Shown piece by piece: positions 1 through 7,856 of a stretch of DNA of 15,758 nt. The notes beneath the pieces are model-generated. The model searched no databases, had not been told where the DNA came from, and worked only from the letters and a program-made list of their open reading frames with translations. Source of the DNA: an uncultured Fretibacterium sp. GTDB lineage: Bacteria; Synergistota; Synergistia; Synergistales; Aminobacteriaceae. The first letter of the stretch is position 1. The number at the start of each line of letters is the position of its first letter. The translations under genes and the position numbers were made by a program. The stretch lies in the NCBI GenBank assembly GCA_905373185.1, contig CAJPSE010000013.1, forward strand, positions 1 to 15,758, read 5' to 3'.

Positions 1-162
1 GGCCACGGTGGTCTTGCCGCAGCCCCGCGGTCCCGAGAACAGGTAGGCGTGCCCAACCCTCGAGCCCGCCAGGGATCGGGTCAGGATTTCGATTGCCGCC
101 GTCTGACCGGATACCTCCGAAAACCTCTGAGGACGATATCGACGATATAACGAAACCCCCAA
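1..162 (-). CDS. dnaX: DNA polymerase III subunit gamma/tau, N-terminal fragment
   Basis: Only the first 54 codons are present; the gene leaves the window at base 1. The translation contains SLYRRYRPQRF and EVSGQT, then RVGHAYLFSGPRGCGKTT. That is the typical DnaX N-terminus leading into the Walker A P-loop (GPRGCGKTT) of the clamp-loader ATPase, which loads the sliding clamp during replication. No ATG or GTG occurs before this conserved block. I chose TTG at 162-160 because a purine-rich AGGGGGG (176-170) lies 7 bases upstream; TTG at 168 is the alternative, and a stop codon at 177-175 closes the frame. The family identification is firm, the exact start is less so. The gene diverges from rubredoxin across a gene-poor region. 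Confidence 0.9.
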   Translation of the reverse strand, partial: MGVSLYRRYRPQRFSEVSGQTAAIEILTRSLAGSRVGHAYLFSGPRGCGKTTVA

Positions 163-518
163 AACCAAGCCCCCCTATAAGCAGGCGACCGCCCACCGTG
201 AGGCGTGTCGATCGTCCTCGGCGCAGGGCATACAGCCGCACAGCGAAGCAAGGATACGGCGCGTCCCTTACCGGTAAGCGACCGGCGAAGTTCATCTCGC
301 TCGCCGTCCGCTCACGGATCTTTGCCCGTCGCCGCAATGCCTCAGCGCAATGTCTCGAAAAAGTGGCACGTCATGCGATGCCGGGGCAACGTGCCCGCAG
401 AACTTTTCAATTTTACCATCAACCCCCTTTTTGCCATCAGCTTTACCATCACCCCCTTCGCACCGTGCGCTCCGATCCGACTTACCGTGGGGTGACGCCG
501 CGACATGCGATATTGCGA
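163..518. other. Gene-poor region between dnaX and rubredoxin
   Basis: No credible gene is seen. The open frames crossing this stretch are arginine/proline-rich shadows without family features or good ribosome sites. It must hold the dnaX promoter on the minus strand, but no convincing -35/-10 pair was found. I looked for an SRP RNA, which is often a dnaX neighbour, and did not find its conserved tetraloop region. The one notable structure is a cluster of three TTTRCCATC repeats at 412-450, listed separately. Confidence 0.5.
412..465. repeat. Short direct-repeat cluster upstream of dnaX
   Basis: TTTACCATC occurs at 412-420 and 442-450, with the variant TTTGCCATC at 430-438. The outer two copies are each followed by a C-rich run (AACCCCC and ACCCCC), so the stretch reads as an imperfect repeat of about 30 bases. 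On the minus strand these are GATGGTAAA, GATGGCAAA and GATGGTAAA. They lie about 250 bases upstream of the dnaX start. The function is unknown; clustered regulator sites or a decayed coding repeat are both possible. Confidence 0.55.
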
Positions 519-524
519 TATAAT
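519..524 (+). promoter_or_regulatory. Candidate -10 box for rubredoxin
   Basis: A perfect TATAAT lies about 60 bases upstream of the rubredoxin start. The -35 region is poor: GTGACG at 492-497 is 21 bases away and there is no exact extended -10. A start of transcription near 531 would place a perfect 6-bp hairpin (GAGATA at 537-542, loop CGCT, TATCTC at 547-552) at the very 5' end of the message. Confidence 0.4.
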
Positions 525-584
525 GGAAGCGAGGGGGAGATACGCTTATCTCACCATAAATGACGAGGGAAGGGAGAGCTCGTG

Positions 585-743
585 GTGAAGAAGTACGTCT
601 GTACCGTGTGCGGGTATGTCTACGATCCGGAAGCGGGGGATCCGGATTCCGGCATCGCGCCGGGGACCGCGTTTGAGGACATTCCAGACGATTGGGTATG
701 CCCGCTTTGTGCCGTGACCAAGGATATGTTCGAGCCGGAGTGA
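585..743 (+). CDS. Rubredoxin
   Basis: A 52-residue one-electron carrier of the cytoplasm with one iron bound by four cysteines. The ligands fall in the canonical pattern, C6-T-V-C9 and C39-P-L-C42, with the usual [14 protein letters not shown] and DDWVCPLC surroundings and conserved aromatics Y4, Y11 and W37. Length and cysteine spacing match classical clostridial rubredoxins. GTG at 585 gives the standard Met-Lys-Lys-Tyr start; GTG at 582 would add one residue. A GGGAG at 572-576 supplies the ribosome site. The gene is monocistronic: a strong terminator follows 23 bases after the stop. In anaerobes such proteins usually serve oxygen and peroxide reduction with rubrerythrin or flavodiiron partners, but no such partner is in this window. 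Confidence 0.96.
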   Translation: MKKYVCTVCGYVYDPEAGDPDSGIAPGTAFEDIPDDWVCPLCAVTKDMFEPE

Positions 744-766
744 AATCGCCGCTCCGGGCGACCGCA

Positions 767-802
767 AAAAACGATTGGCCGGCGGCCAATCGTTTTTCTT
801 TT
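767..802 (+). terminator. Rho-independent terminator after rubredoxin
   Basis: A perfect 14-bp stem (767-780 paired with 784-797, ending GGCC/GGCC around a GGC loop) is followed by a T-rich tract broken by one C. The A-run on the left arm means it could also work on the minus strand. It excludes the longer AEC open frame that starts at 775 inside it. Confidence 0.9.
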
Positions 803-903
803 CGTGGCGGGCGGCCCTTTCTCTACGCCTACCACGGGGACCGAGTGCGGGAGTGCAGCCATCTTCCCTCGGCCCAACCCCTTTTCACTGGAGTGATTTC
901 GGA

Positions 904-1833
904 ATGCAAGCCGTCCTGATCGTTCTCCCCATCTTTTTGCTCATCGCCTTCGGCTGGCTGCTGCGGCTGAGGGGCTTCTTCACCCCTCAGACCATGAAGG
1001 AAAACAACTCCCTGCTCTACTGCTTCGCAATGCCGGCCCTGCTGCTTCGGGGCATCCTGGGGGCCGAGAGCCGGATTCCGAACGCGGGGCTCTTCACCCT
1101 GGCGGTCTGCAGCCCCTACGTCATCACCGTTTTCGCCGTCTGGCTTCTGGCCCGCCGGGGCGAACCCGTCAAGCGGTTCGCGACGCTCTCCCTGGCGGCG
1201 ACGCGGGGCAACCACTTCTTTGCGGGACTGCCAATTTTGGGGCTCTCTCTAGGAGAGGCCGGCATCGCAGCGGGGACGCTGGTCCTGGCTTTCTCCCTGG
1301 CGTTCATGCAGTTCCTGTCCATAGGAAGCGGTCAGCTCGCCCTCTTCGGCTCGATCTCCGCCGAGACCCTCAGGAGGACGGGGAACCGGCTGCTCAGGAA
1401 CCCCCTCTTTCTCTCCTGCCTTCTGGCGGTGTTTCTCATCTTCGCGAAGCTGGACCAGCTGCCCCCATGGCTGGACATGACGCTCAAGATGCTCGCCGAC
1501 ATCGGAACGGGACTGGCCCTGCTCATGCTCGGGGCCAGGATCGAGCTGCAGGAGGCAGGCCGTGCGTTTCTCACGACGTGGAAGCTCCAGCTGGTCAAAC
1601 TGATAGTCCACCCCACCGTGACCTACGCGGTCCTGTCTCTTTTCGGGCTCTCCCCCATACTCGTCCAGGCCGGGACGCTCCTCGCCGCCATGCCAGAGGC
1701 CGTGAACACGACCATCATTGCACAGGAGATGGGCATGGACGGAGACTACTGCGCCCTGGGGACAACGGCCTCGGTCCTCCTCTCCATGCTCACGCTCCCC
1801 CTGTGGCTCCACCTCCTGGGCGCCATCCACTGA
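904..1833 (+). CDS. AEC-family (auxin efflux carrier) permease
   Basis: A 309-residue inner-membrane protein of the length typical for bacterial AEC/PIN-like carriers, which move organic anions (malate, malonate and related compounds) or other small metabolites. The N-terminal helix (VLIVLPIFLLIAFGWLLR) is followed by the family-typical RGFFTPQTM...LLYCFAMPALLL segment. The C-terminal half carries GTGLALLMLGARIEL and, near residue 265, AAMPEAVNTTIIAQEMG, which matches the conserved C-terminal family block. About eight to ten hydrophobic segments are visible. I chose ATG 904 over an upstream in-frame start because the extension crosses the rubredoxin terminator and is not hydrophobic. GGAG at 890-893 precedes it by 10 bases. 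The acetyltransferase begins 26 bases downstream, so the two are probably cotranscribed. The substrate is unknown. Confidence 0.9.
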   Translation: MQAVLIVLPIFLLIAFGWLLRLRGFFTPQTMKENNSLLYCFAMPALLLRGILGAESRIPNAGLFTLAVCSPYVITVFAVWLLARRGEPVKRFATLSLAATRGNHFFAGLPILGLSLGEAGIAAGTLVLAFSLAFMQFLSIGSGQLALFGSISAETLRRTGNRLLRNPLFLSCLLAVFLIFAKLDQLPPWLDMTLKMLADIGTGLALLMLGARIELQEAGRAFLTTWKLQLVKLIVHPTVTYAVLSLFGLSPILVQAGTLLAAMPEAVNTTIIAQEMGMDGDYCALGTTASVLLSMLTLPLWLHLLGAIH

Positions 1834-1859
1834 CCCGAACGAAAGGCAGGATCCGAAAC

Positions 1860-2513
1860 ATGAGCGAAAACCGTATCCATCTGCGCCCCGAGGAACCGCA
1901 GGACTACCGAGCCGTCGAGGAACTCACACGCGAGGCCTTTTGGAACCGCTACGTGCCCGGATGTACGGAACACTACCTGGTACACGTCCTGCGGGATTCC
2001 GAGGCGTTTGTCAAAGAGCTGGACACGGTCGCCCTCGTCGGAGACGGGCTCGTCGGCAACATCATGTATACCCGGGGAAGGATTCTCGGCGACGACAGGT
2101 CGGAGCTCCCTGTGCTCTGCTTCGGCCCGCTCTCGGTCCTTCCCGCATTTCAGGGACGCGGCGTCGGAGGAGCTCTCATCGAACGCACAAAGGAGCAGGC
2201 CGCCGTACTGGGGTACAACGCTATTCTTATCTACGGCGACCCCGCCTACTACGAACGGTTCGGATTTATCCCCGCGGAAACCTTCGGCATCGGTACCGCG
2301 GACGACTGCTACGCCGACACCCTACAGGCCTTGGAACTGCGCGCCGGAATCCTGTCCCGACACCCGGGACGTTTCGTCGAGGCCCCGATCTTCGACATCG
2401 ATCAGGAGGCAGCCATGGCTTTCGACAAGAGCTTCGCACCGAAGGCCCCCCAGGATGGGCTCCCTTCGCAGAAGCGGTTTCAGGCCCTGCTGCAGATGCG
2501 GCGCCCCCGATAA
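1860..2513 (+). CDS. GNAT-family N-acetyltransferase, YhbS-like
   Basis: A 217-residue predicted cytoplasmic acetyl-CoA-dependent acyltransferase. The acetyl-CoA pyrophosphate loop (motif A, QGRGVGGAL) spans residues 98-106, after the beta-strand segment LCFGPLSVLPAF. The segment LIYGDPAYYERFGFIPAE at 123-140 is the signature of the YhbS/COG3153 subgroup. The ATG at 1860 directly precedes the conserved HLRPEEPQDYRAV strand and has AGGCAGGA upstream (1844-1851). The frame is open further upstream, but that part overlaps the carrier gene. The C-terminal 60 residues, after the GNAT core, are less typical. The acceptor is unknown; sharing a transcript with the carrier hints at a link to its substrate, but only weakly. 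Confidence 0.9.
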   Translation: MSENRIHLRPEEPQDYRAVEELTREAFWNRYVPGCTEHYLVHVLRDSEAFVKELDTVALVGDGLVGNIMYTRGRILGDDRSELPVLCFGPLSVLPAFQGRGVGGALIERTKEQAAVLGYNAILIYGDPAYYERFGFIPAETFGIGTADDCYADTLQALELRAGILSRHPGRFVEAPIFDIDQEAAMAFDKSFAPKAPQDGLPSQKRFQALLQMRRPR

Positions 2514-2585
2514 AATCCGGTACAAGCAAATCCTTCGTCATCCCCTTCCGCGTGACTGCCGCCTCGAAGAGGAGTAGGTTGCCGG

Positions 2586-2615
2586 TTGACGCTCCGCGGC
2601 AGGACAGCATATCAT
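2586..2615 (+). promoter_or_regulatory. Candidate sigma70 promoter for the sulfatase gene
   Basis: TTGACG (2586-2591) is separated by 18 bases from TATCAT (2610-2615), each one mismatch from consensus. It sits in the 154-base gap after the acetyltransferase gene, about 50 bases ahead of the sulfatase start, so that gene could be transcribed on its own. Confidence 0.5.
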
Positions 2616-2667
2616 TGGCCCCGCTGCGAACTGCGCGGCCAAACGGAAACCTGGAGGCCTGTTTTCG

Positions 2668-4974
2668 ATGTGGTGGAGTACGCGTCTTTTTCTGATCAAT
2701 ATCGTCCCTCCTCTCTACTTTCGTCTCATCCTGGTCCAGGCACGGCACGGAGCCCCTTGGAGCTTCATCCTGAGCGGAGGCTCCGACATCGTTCTCACAG
2801 CCATCTGCATCCTGATTGCCGCCTCCGTCCAGGCACGGACCCGCACCCGGGTCCCCAGTATCGCCCCCACCCTCCTGTGGTGGCTCTACAACGCCCTCAC
2901 GGCCGCCTACTTCTCGGCCATGTGTGTTCTGCCCTCTCCGGAACAGGCACGGTATCTCCTGGACCCTCATTTTCTTCTGGCGTCCCTGGACGCCCCGGCG
3001 ATCTTGGCGATGGTCTTTCTGTTTGCCCTCTGCCTGCTGCTCGCACGTATGAACCTTGAGCTCGTCCCCGTACGCCCGTGCATTTTCGCTCTGCTTCTTC
3101 TGCTCTTCGCCGGCCAGATCCTTTTCTTCAAAGGCGGGGAACTCGGCAATCCCCTGGTCCAGCAAATCGCAGCCTTCCATTCGAGGGACAAGGAGCTTTC
3201 CGGCATCGTCCCGCGGCTGACACACGACCTATCCGGCGTCCCGATGACGGCCGGGCCCGCCGAAAAGCCCAACGTCCTCCTCGTCGTCCTGGAGGGCATA
3301 CCCGGCGGTTACCTGCCTCAAAACGTGGAGTTCGTCAACGGATCCGCGGATTTCGCCATGACGAAGATGAGCCGCTGGGCCGAGCACGGACTCCGGGTCC
3401 CCAACTTTCTGGCACATCGGAATCAGACCATCAACGGGCTTTATTCGATGCTCTGCGCCGACTACCCGCGATTGACCGACGGAACGCTGGTAACCCAGGA
3501 GCTGCTCTCGGATCCCTCGGCCGCGTCCCGGGACACCCTGCCGAACATCCTGGCCCGGAACGGCTACAGCACGACCTACCTTCAGGCCGCAGGACTGCGC
3601 TTCATGGATAAAGACCGCTTCATGAAGCTGATCGGCTTCGAGGAAATCGGGGGCGAGGAATGGTTCGACCACACTCCGCCCACCTTCTTTACCTATTGGG
3701 GCATCAACGATCGGGATTTCTTCCTCCAAAGCCTGAAAAAGATCGAGGCCCTGAACGAAAAACGCAGAGAGCGCGGCCCCCGAGGTGAGGCCGCCCCGTG
3801 GTTTTTGACGCTCCTTACCGTGGGGACGCACCATCCCTACACCCTGCCCGACGATTACGCCGGGGGCAAGGGGCTCCATCCGAAGCTGCGGAGCTCCGCA
3901 TTCCTCGACGATGCCCTTGACCTCTTTCTGTCCAGGCTGAAGGAGAAGGGGGTGCTCGAGAACACCCTGGTCATCGTCACCTCGGACGAATCCCACGGGA
4001 TGGATGCCAACATCCTGCTGGCGGGCAACTGGGGGCTCTGCTTCGCCCTGATGCCGAAGGCGGGGGGAAAGGACGGAAAGACGCAGGACCCCAAAATCAA
4101 TCCCGAGCTGTTCGGGCTCGCAGACCTGCCGCTGTCGATCCTCGACTACGTCGGGCTCGCGGCCTCGTCCGACGCCATAGCGGGCCGCAGCATCTTCCGG
4201 GACTATGGAAATTCCGCCAAACGCCCCCTCCCAGGCTCCTGGGGCGACCGCTTCTTCATCATATCGTCGGACGCCGTTTTTCTCAAGGACTTCGGCCCCG
4301 GCGGCTTTGTGAAGCTCCCCTATTCCGGGTCCCCTTTTTCCCTCACCAACAATGCGAAGCGAGAACCTCTGGGGCAGGGATCGGCCCTGCTCTCGTGGGC
4401 GGCCCGCACCGTTTCCGAGGGGCCGGGCCGTCAGGCATCCAGGAGCTGGCGTTTTCTCTCCGACGGCTCCTCCTTCGACGCCGCGGAGTACGTCCCCTCC
4501 GAGGAGGTGCTGGCAGTGGACTCGAAGGTATGGCTCTCCGGCGGACAGTACATTCAGTTCCATAAGGGAGAGAACTACACGCTGGAGCTTCGCGTCTTTG
4601 CACCGGAGACAAACGCGCGCGGTATGGTGCTCGACTGGCAGGTCTACAAGCTGAACGGAGCCGCCCCCATGATCTCCGAGAAAAATTTCCCGCTGCCCCA
4701 GCTCGCCCCCGGAGAGCGGCTGGCCCTGACCTGCTCCGTCGAGGTTCTGGAGGATTTCATGCTCGACTCCGCACGGCTGGCCGCCCGTGCGGTGGGAGCG
4801 GGCAGCCCCGGGGACACGGCCGTCGTTGTCGACGCCTTCGCGCTGCTTCCGGCCCCTGCGAGCTCCAACCTTCCCGATGGAAAGAAAACGCTTTACAAGG
4901 GCTCGGACGCACGCATCGTTCTGACACACTACGAGGGGCCGGAACAAAAAGAGCGCCGAGGAGGGGGAGAATAG
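2668..4974 (+). CDS. Membrane-anchored LTA synthase/OpgB-like sulfatase-fold phosphotransferase
   Basis: A 768-residue protein. About five membrane segments occupy residues 1-155, followed by an extracytoplasmic alkaline-phosphatase-superfamily domain at roughly 200-500. Visible active-site elements are PNVLLVVLEG (metal-binding E209), HRNQTINGLYSML with T254 as the likely nucleophile, GTHHPY (H388/H389) and VTSDESHG (D440 and H443 as metal ligands), so the enzyme looks intact. In LtaS and OpgB this fold moves glycerol-phosphate from phosphatidylglycerol onto a glycan or growing polymer; other relatives add phosphoethanolamine. Residues 550-768 hold an additional, probably beta-rich region (VWLSGGQYIQFHKGENYTLE and onwards) that I cannot assign. 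GGAGG at 2653-2657 lies 10 bases before the ATG, and the stop is TAG. The exact donor and acceptor are unknown. Confidence 0.88.
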   Translation: MWWSTRLFLINIVPPLYFRLILVQARHGAPWSFILSGGSDIVLTAICILIAASVQARTRTRVPSIAPTLLWWLYNALTAAYFSAMCVLPSPEQARYLLDPHFLLASLDAPAILAMVFLFALCLLLARMNLELVPVRPCIFALLLLLFAGQILFFKGGELGNPLVQQIAAFHSRDKELSGIVPRLTHDLSGVPMTAGPAEKPNVLLVVLEGIPGGYLPQNVEFVNGSADFAMTKMSRWAEHGLRVPNFLAHRNQTINGLYSMLCADYPRLTDGTLVTQELLSDPSAASRDTLPNILARNGYSTTYLQAAGLRFMDKDRFMKLIGFEEIGGEEWFDHTPPTFFTYWGINDRDFFLQSLKKIEALNEKRRERGPRGEAAPWFLTLLTVGTHHPYTLPDDYAGGKGLHPKLRSSAFLDDALDLFLSRLKEKGVLENTLVIVTSDESHGMDANILLAGNWGLCFALMPKAGGKDGKTQDPKINPELFGLADLPLSILDYVGLAASSDAIAGRSIFRDYGNSAKRPLPGSWGDRFFIISSDAVFLKDFGPGGFVKLPYSGSPFSLTNNAKREPLGQGSALLSWAARTVSEGPGRQASRSWRFLSDGSSFDAAEYVPSEEVLAVDSKVWLSGGQYIQFHKGENYTLELRVFAPETNARGMVLDWQVYKLNGAAPMISEKNFPLPQLAPGERLALTCSVEVLEDFMLDSARLAARAVGAGSPGDTAVVVDAFALLPAPASSNLPDGKKTLYKGSDARIVLTHYEGPEQKERRGGGE

Positions 4975-5055
4975 GGCAGAGATAATACTAATCCGCCTTT
5001 AAAGAGGCTAGATTGTCAAGTCGTCTCAAGACAAACGGAAAGCACCGGATCTTTC

Positions 5056-5076
5056 GGCTCCCCTATAAGGGGGGCC
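5056..5076. other. Hairpin between convergent genes
   Basis: GGCTCCCC (5056-5063) pairs with GGGGGGCC (5069-5076) around TATAA, with one G-T pair. It lies between the convergent sulfatase and cyclase genes and may help end transcription, but neither strand has a good T-run directly after it. Confidence 0.4.
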
Positions 5077-5129
5077 AAGAGCACTGAGCATCTCTTTTAA
5101 CGCGAATTGGTATTGAAAGCCGTCCGGGC

Positions 5130-5819
5130 TCAGTCCTCCAACTCGGCAATACAGACGACCTGGCTGGAGTCCAATCCCACTATACGCAGCGGGGCATTGA
5201 TAAATCTGAAAATCTTTTTCTCTCTCGGCAATTCGGACAGGTGCATGTCCTCGATGCCCGTGCAGAACCTCCCGGTAAAGTAGCCAAGTATATGCCTGTG
5301 GCAATCTGGCGGCAGTTCTCCCCTCGGAACGGCCGGCGACGGAGAGCCTATTGCCAGGAAGTCCATGCCGATTCCCTTCAGGTTCGGAAAATTATCCGTT
5401 AAATAGTCGCCGGCACTCGGAGCGATATAGGGCCCTTCATTTTGATACACCTTGGGATTTTCCCTGCGGTATCTCTCAAAACCGGTGCGGATGAGGGCAA
5501 AGGTGACCTTTGATAAAACGTTGCCGTGGGGCTCGAGGTCCTCGCGCGTAATTCCCTCCGCTTTTCCCTTGGGGATCTCGAGCAACACCACATCTCGGTG
5601 ACAAAAATATTCGATCTGCAACTCATTGATGCCCAGTCCGTCCTTTACGAAATGACGTGGGGCATCCATGTGGGTTCCGCAGTGGTTGGGTACCTCGGAG
5701 ATAAAGCTGCAGAACGGGCAGTCGTCGGTTATGTCCGTGCACTGTCTTACTTTGACCGTTGGCTCTCCAGGCCATGCAAGATCCCTCGGATCCAATGGAT
5801 GAGACAAAAACAGAAACAT
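5130..5819 (-). CDS. Cyclase-family (kynurenine formamidase-like) metal hydrolase
   Basis: A 229-residue cytoplasmic protein of the PF04199 cyclase family. The diagnostic metal motif HxGTHxDxPxH is present as HCGTHMDAPRH at residues 46-56, giving ligands H46, H50 and D52 and catalytic H56. Members open amide, lactone or ester bonds (N-formylkynurenine, isatin and similar substrates) using zinc or manganese. The early LSHPLDPRD and GEP elements fit the family N-terminus, although this copy is more cysteine-rich than usual. The ATG at 5819 has a GGGGGAAG ribosome site just upstream. It is the last gene of the minus-strand run, 44 bases after the aquaglyceroporin gene, so cotranscription is likely. 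No tryptophan-degradation gene is nearby, so a role in kynurenine metabolism is not supported. Confidence 0.9.
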   Translation of the reverse strand: MFLFLSHPLDPRDLAWPGEPTVKVRQCTDITDDCPFCSFISEVPNHCGTHMDAPRHFVKDGLGINELQIEYFCHRDVVLLEIPKGKAEGITREDLEPHGNVLSKVTFALIRTGFERYRRENPKVYQNEGPYIAPSAGDYLTDNFPNLKGIGMDFLAIGSPSPAVPRGELPPDCHRHILGYFTGRFCTGIEDMHLSELPREKKIFRFINAPLRIVGLDSSQVVCIAELED

Positions 5820-5863
5820 AAGACTTCCCCCTTTTGTCGTAGTATTGAAAGATCCACGTTCAT

Positions 5864-6583
5864 CTACTTGGGAAACATGATCTTATAGAGTATTCCGGCA
5901 AACGCACCGCCCACTATCGGCCCCAGAATCGGAACCCAGGCATATCTCCAGTTGGATGTCCCTTTCCCCTCGATGGGACAGAGGGCGTGGACCAATCGAG
6001 GCATAAGGTCCCTGGCGGGATTGATCGCATAGCCGGTAAGGCCGCCATACGCCATAACGCCGCCGGCGACACCGGCAAAGACGAAAAACATCGGAACGCC
6101 TCTCGCGGGTTGCTGATGCGACAGCGACAGCAGGATGAGCATCAGGCTGAATGTCGCAACCGCCTCGGATAAAAAGTTTCTGAGGGGATTGGCAATGGAC
6201 GGCCCTGTAGCGAATACGCCCAGTTTGCTTCCCTCGTCGGGTTCTTCGTCCAGGTGGTCCTTCCACAGGATCCAGACGATCAGCCCACCGACAAACGCGC
6301 CCGAAAATTGTGCAAGAAAGTATCCCGGCACCAAATATCCCGGAAAGGTACTTCCCACCCAAAAGCCGACCGTTACCGCAGGATTCACGTGCGCTCCGGT
6401 CAGGGGGCCGAAAATGACGGCGATGGTAACCATTGAAAGACCCCAGCCACACGCCGCTACAATCCCACCGCTTCCGAACATCCCTGACTTTTTCAACGAG
6501 ACGTTGGCGCACACGCTCAACCCCAACACCATAAACAAGGCCGTCCCAACAAATTCCCCCAGGTACAACGTAAAGTCTTCCAT
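5864..6583 (-). CDS. MIP-family channel, probable aquaglyceroporin
   Basis: A 239-residue inner-membrane channel with six hydrophobic segments and both half-helix motifs: HVNPAV (NPA at 67-69) and AINPARDLMPR (NPA at 188-190). The aspartate after the second NPAR (D192) is the mark of glycerol-conducting GlpF-type channels rather than strict water channels. Residues 112-119 form an acidic loop (DEEPDEGS) between the halves. I chose ATG 6583, giving MEDFTLYLGEF, because GGAGGAGGG lies just upstream; the frame extends 27 codons further, but without membrane character. No glycerol kinase or glycerol-3-phosphate dehydrogenase is adjacent. The neighbours are two esterases and a cyclase-family hydrolase, so the passenger may be a small neutral product of ester cleavage; this is inference. 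Confidence 0.93.
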   Translation of the reverse strand: MEDFTLYLGEFVGTALFMVLGLSVCANVSLKKSGMFGSGGIVAACGWGLSMVTIAVIFGPLTGAHVNPAVTVGFWVGSTFPGYLVPGYFLAQFSGAFVGGLIVWILWKDHLDEEPDEGSKLGVFATGPSIANPLRNFLSEAVATFSLMLILLSLSHQQPARGVPMFFVFAGVAGGVMAYGGLTGYAINPARDLMPRLVHALCPIEGKGTSNWRYAWVPILGPIVGGAFAGILYKIMFPK

Positions 6584-6748
6584 ACCTCTGCCCTCCTCCG
6601 AGAATGACTGATGTGTTCCTGAACACCAGCAAAATGCAGCCGTCGGCGAAATCGTTCCTCGCATCTGCCGTTACGAGCCCTTCGCTCACGTTGTCCGATG
6701 CGTCCGCATCCAGTGCGCTTCTCTGCCGGCAATAGGTGGAAAAAGGAT

Positions 6749-7828
6749 TTATTCCAGGCCAAATTGGTCCTTTACGAAACGAAGCGCACAGTTTGCGGCA
6801 AACTCTCCCTGATTGCCATGCGTCGTGGTTGTCGTCCCGAACATATAGGCCTCGACGCCATACTTGGTGAGGGCTTCAAAGAGCTCGTAGCTCTGTTGTG
6901 GTGCCACTCGGTGATCTCGGCCGCCATAAATAATCATGAAAGGACAATCGTTCTTATCCATAAAATTTAGAGGACAGGAAAGATACGCCCTATAAAGCGC
7001 CTCTTGATAAGGAGAAGCTGGGTTTTCATATGGACTGCCTGGATTGCCGAGGTGGGCCCGTAGTACGTCCAGCCCCTCTCCTTTACCGTTAAAACCAAGG
7101 ACCTGGGCCCTTGACGAGGAGGGGGCGTCCGCTTGCTCATACATAGCTCGAGGATCGATTATATGTGGACGTTCATATTGATCCGGCGCAAGATCGAGCA
7201 GGTCCGTCATGCCATAGTAGTCAACAACGGCAGTTGGCCTGGATGAATGCTCCAGATTCCCCCCTACGGTCCCTTCCAATTCATCGACACCATGTGTTGT
7301 TCCAAGAAGATTACACAAGTGTGCACCTGCGGATTGCCCCCATACGATGATCCTGTCCGGATCGATTTTGTATTTTGAAGCGTTGGCCCGCAGAAAGCGT
7401 ATTTGCCCTTTCAGGTCCCAGAGCATAGCAGGAAAAAGCGCTTCAGTGCTGAGGCGGTAGTCCGCGGTAACCACTGCGCACCCCATATTGAGTGCCCGCA
7501 TACAGGCGAAAAAAGGGTCGTTCGTGCCGGTATCCTTTTCCATCAGGGATGCACAGGTGTAGTCTCCCGAGTTCCAGGCACCGCCATGCACATAGATAAT
7601 TACCGGGATCGTGTCGTGCATTCCTTCCGGACGATAGATGTTCATCTTGAGATCTCTTACGGAGCCTATTTGGGTCAGGTCCGTCCTCACGGTATCCACT
7701 ACGACATCCGCAAAGGTTGGCTTTTTTGCGAAATGGGTTTCCGGAAGGGCTTTATATTCCGCATAAGAAGATTCTCCAATCACGAATGAAAGTATGCAGA
7801 TGAGAAACAAGGCAATGCTTTTCTTCAT
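6749..7828 (-). CDS. Secreted alpha/beta-hydrolase (HSL/BD-FAE-like carboxylesterase)
   Basis: A 359-residue serine esterase with a Sec signal peptide (MKKSIALFLICILSFVIG; probable cleavage after SSYA near residue 23). The core shows the oxyanion motif YVHGG (HGG at 81-83), the nucleophile elbow GQSAG with S166, the acid GGRDHRV with D305, and the histidine THGNQG with H337. This arrangement fits the hormone-sensitive-lipase/carbohydrate-esterase group, which removes acyl groups from small esters or decorated sugars. The ATG follows GGGAGGG by about six bases. It begins 28 bases after its paralogue at 7857-9050, with which it shares long blocks such as RYxIDPDRIIVWG-like and LAPDQY segments, so the pair arose by tandem duplication. 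It is expected to act outside the cytoplasmic membrane. The substrate is unknown. Confidence 0.9.
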   Translation of the reverse strand: MKKSIALFLICILSFVIGESSYAEYKALPETHFAKKPTFADVVVDTVRTDLTQIGSVRDLKMNIYRPEGMHDTIPVIIYVHGGAWNSGDYTCASLMEKDTGTNDPFFACMRALNMGCAVVTADYRLSTEALFPAMLWDLKGQIRFLRANASKYKIDPDRIIVWGQSAGAHLCNLLGTTHGVDELEGTVGGNLEHSSRPTAVVDYYGMTDLLDLAPDQYERPHIIDPRAMYEQADAPSSSRAQVLGFNGKGEGLDVLRAHLGNPGSPYENPASPYQEALYRAYLSCPLNFMDKNDCPFMIIYGGRDHRVAPQQSYELFEALTKYGVEAYMFGTTTTTHGNQGEFAANCALRFVKDQFGLE

Positions 7829-7856
7829 GGCGAATCCCTCCCCGAGAGTTTTCCAG

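Noticed and set aside
93..563. Long plus-strand open frame opposite dnaX
   Set aside because: It overlaps the dnaX start on the other strand, is rich in Arg/Pro/His as expected for a GC-rich shadow frame, and has no family features.
163..581. SRP RNA or tRNA next to dnaX
   Set aside because: I looked for the conserved SRP GGAA-loop region and for tRNA T-arm sequences on both strands and saw neither.
292..789. Minus-strand open frame with a short Asp-Gly-Lys repeat
   Set aside because: It covers the whole rubredoxin gene and its terminator in antisense and has no ribosome site; only the underlying DNA repeat was kept.
775..903. N-terminal extension of the AEC carrier
   Set aside because: It starts inside the rubredoxin terminator stem and adds non-hydrophobic residues before the first membrane helix; ATG 904 has a better ribosome site.
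1467..1859. Extended upstream frame of the acetyltransferase
   Set aside because: It lies entirely over the carrier gene in another frame and has shadow-like composition; the conserved domain starts just after ATG 1860.
3229..4947. 572-codon minus-strand frame opposite the sulfatase gene
   Set aside because: The plus strand encodes a recognisable intact enzyme over the same bases; the antisense frame shows no domain.
6697..6710. GATGCG-TC-CGCATC palindrome after the secreted esterase
   Set aside because: A short stem with a 2-base centre and no T-run; not enough to call a terminator or operator.
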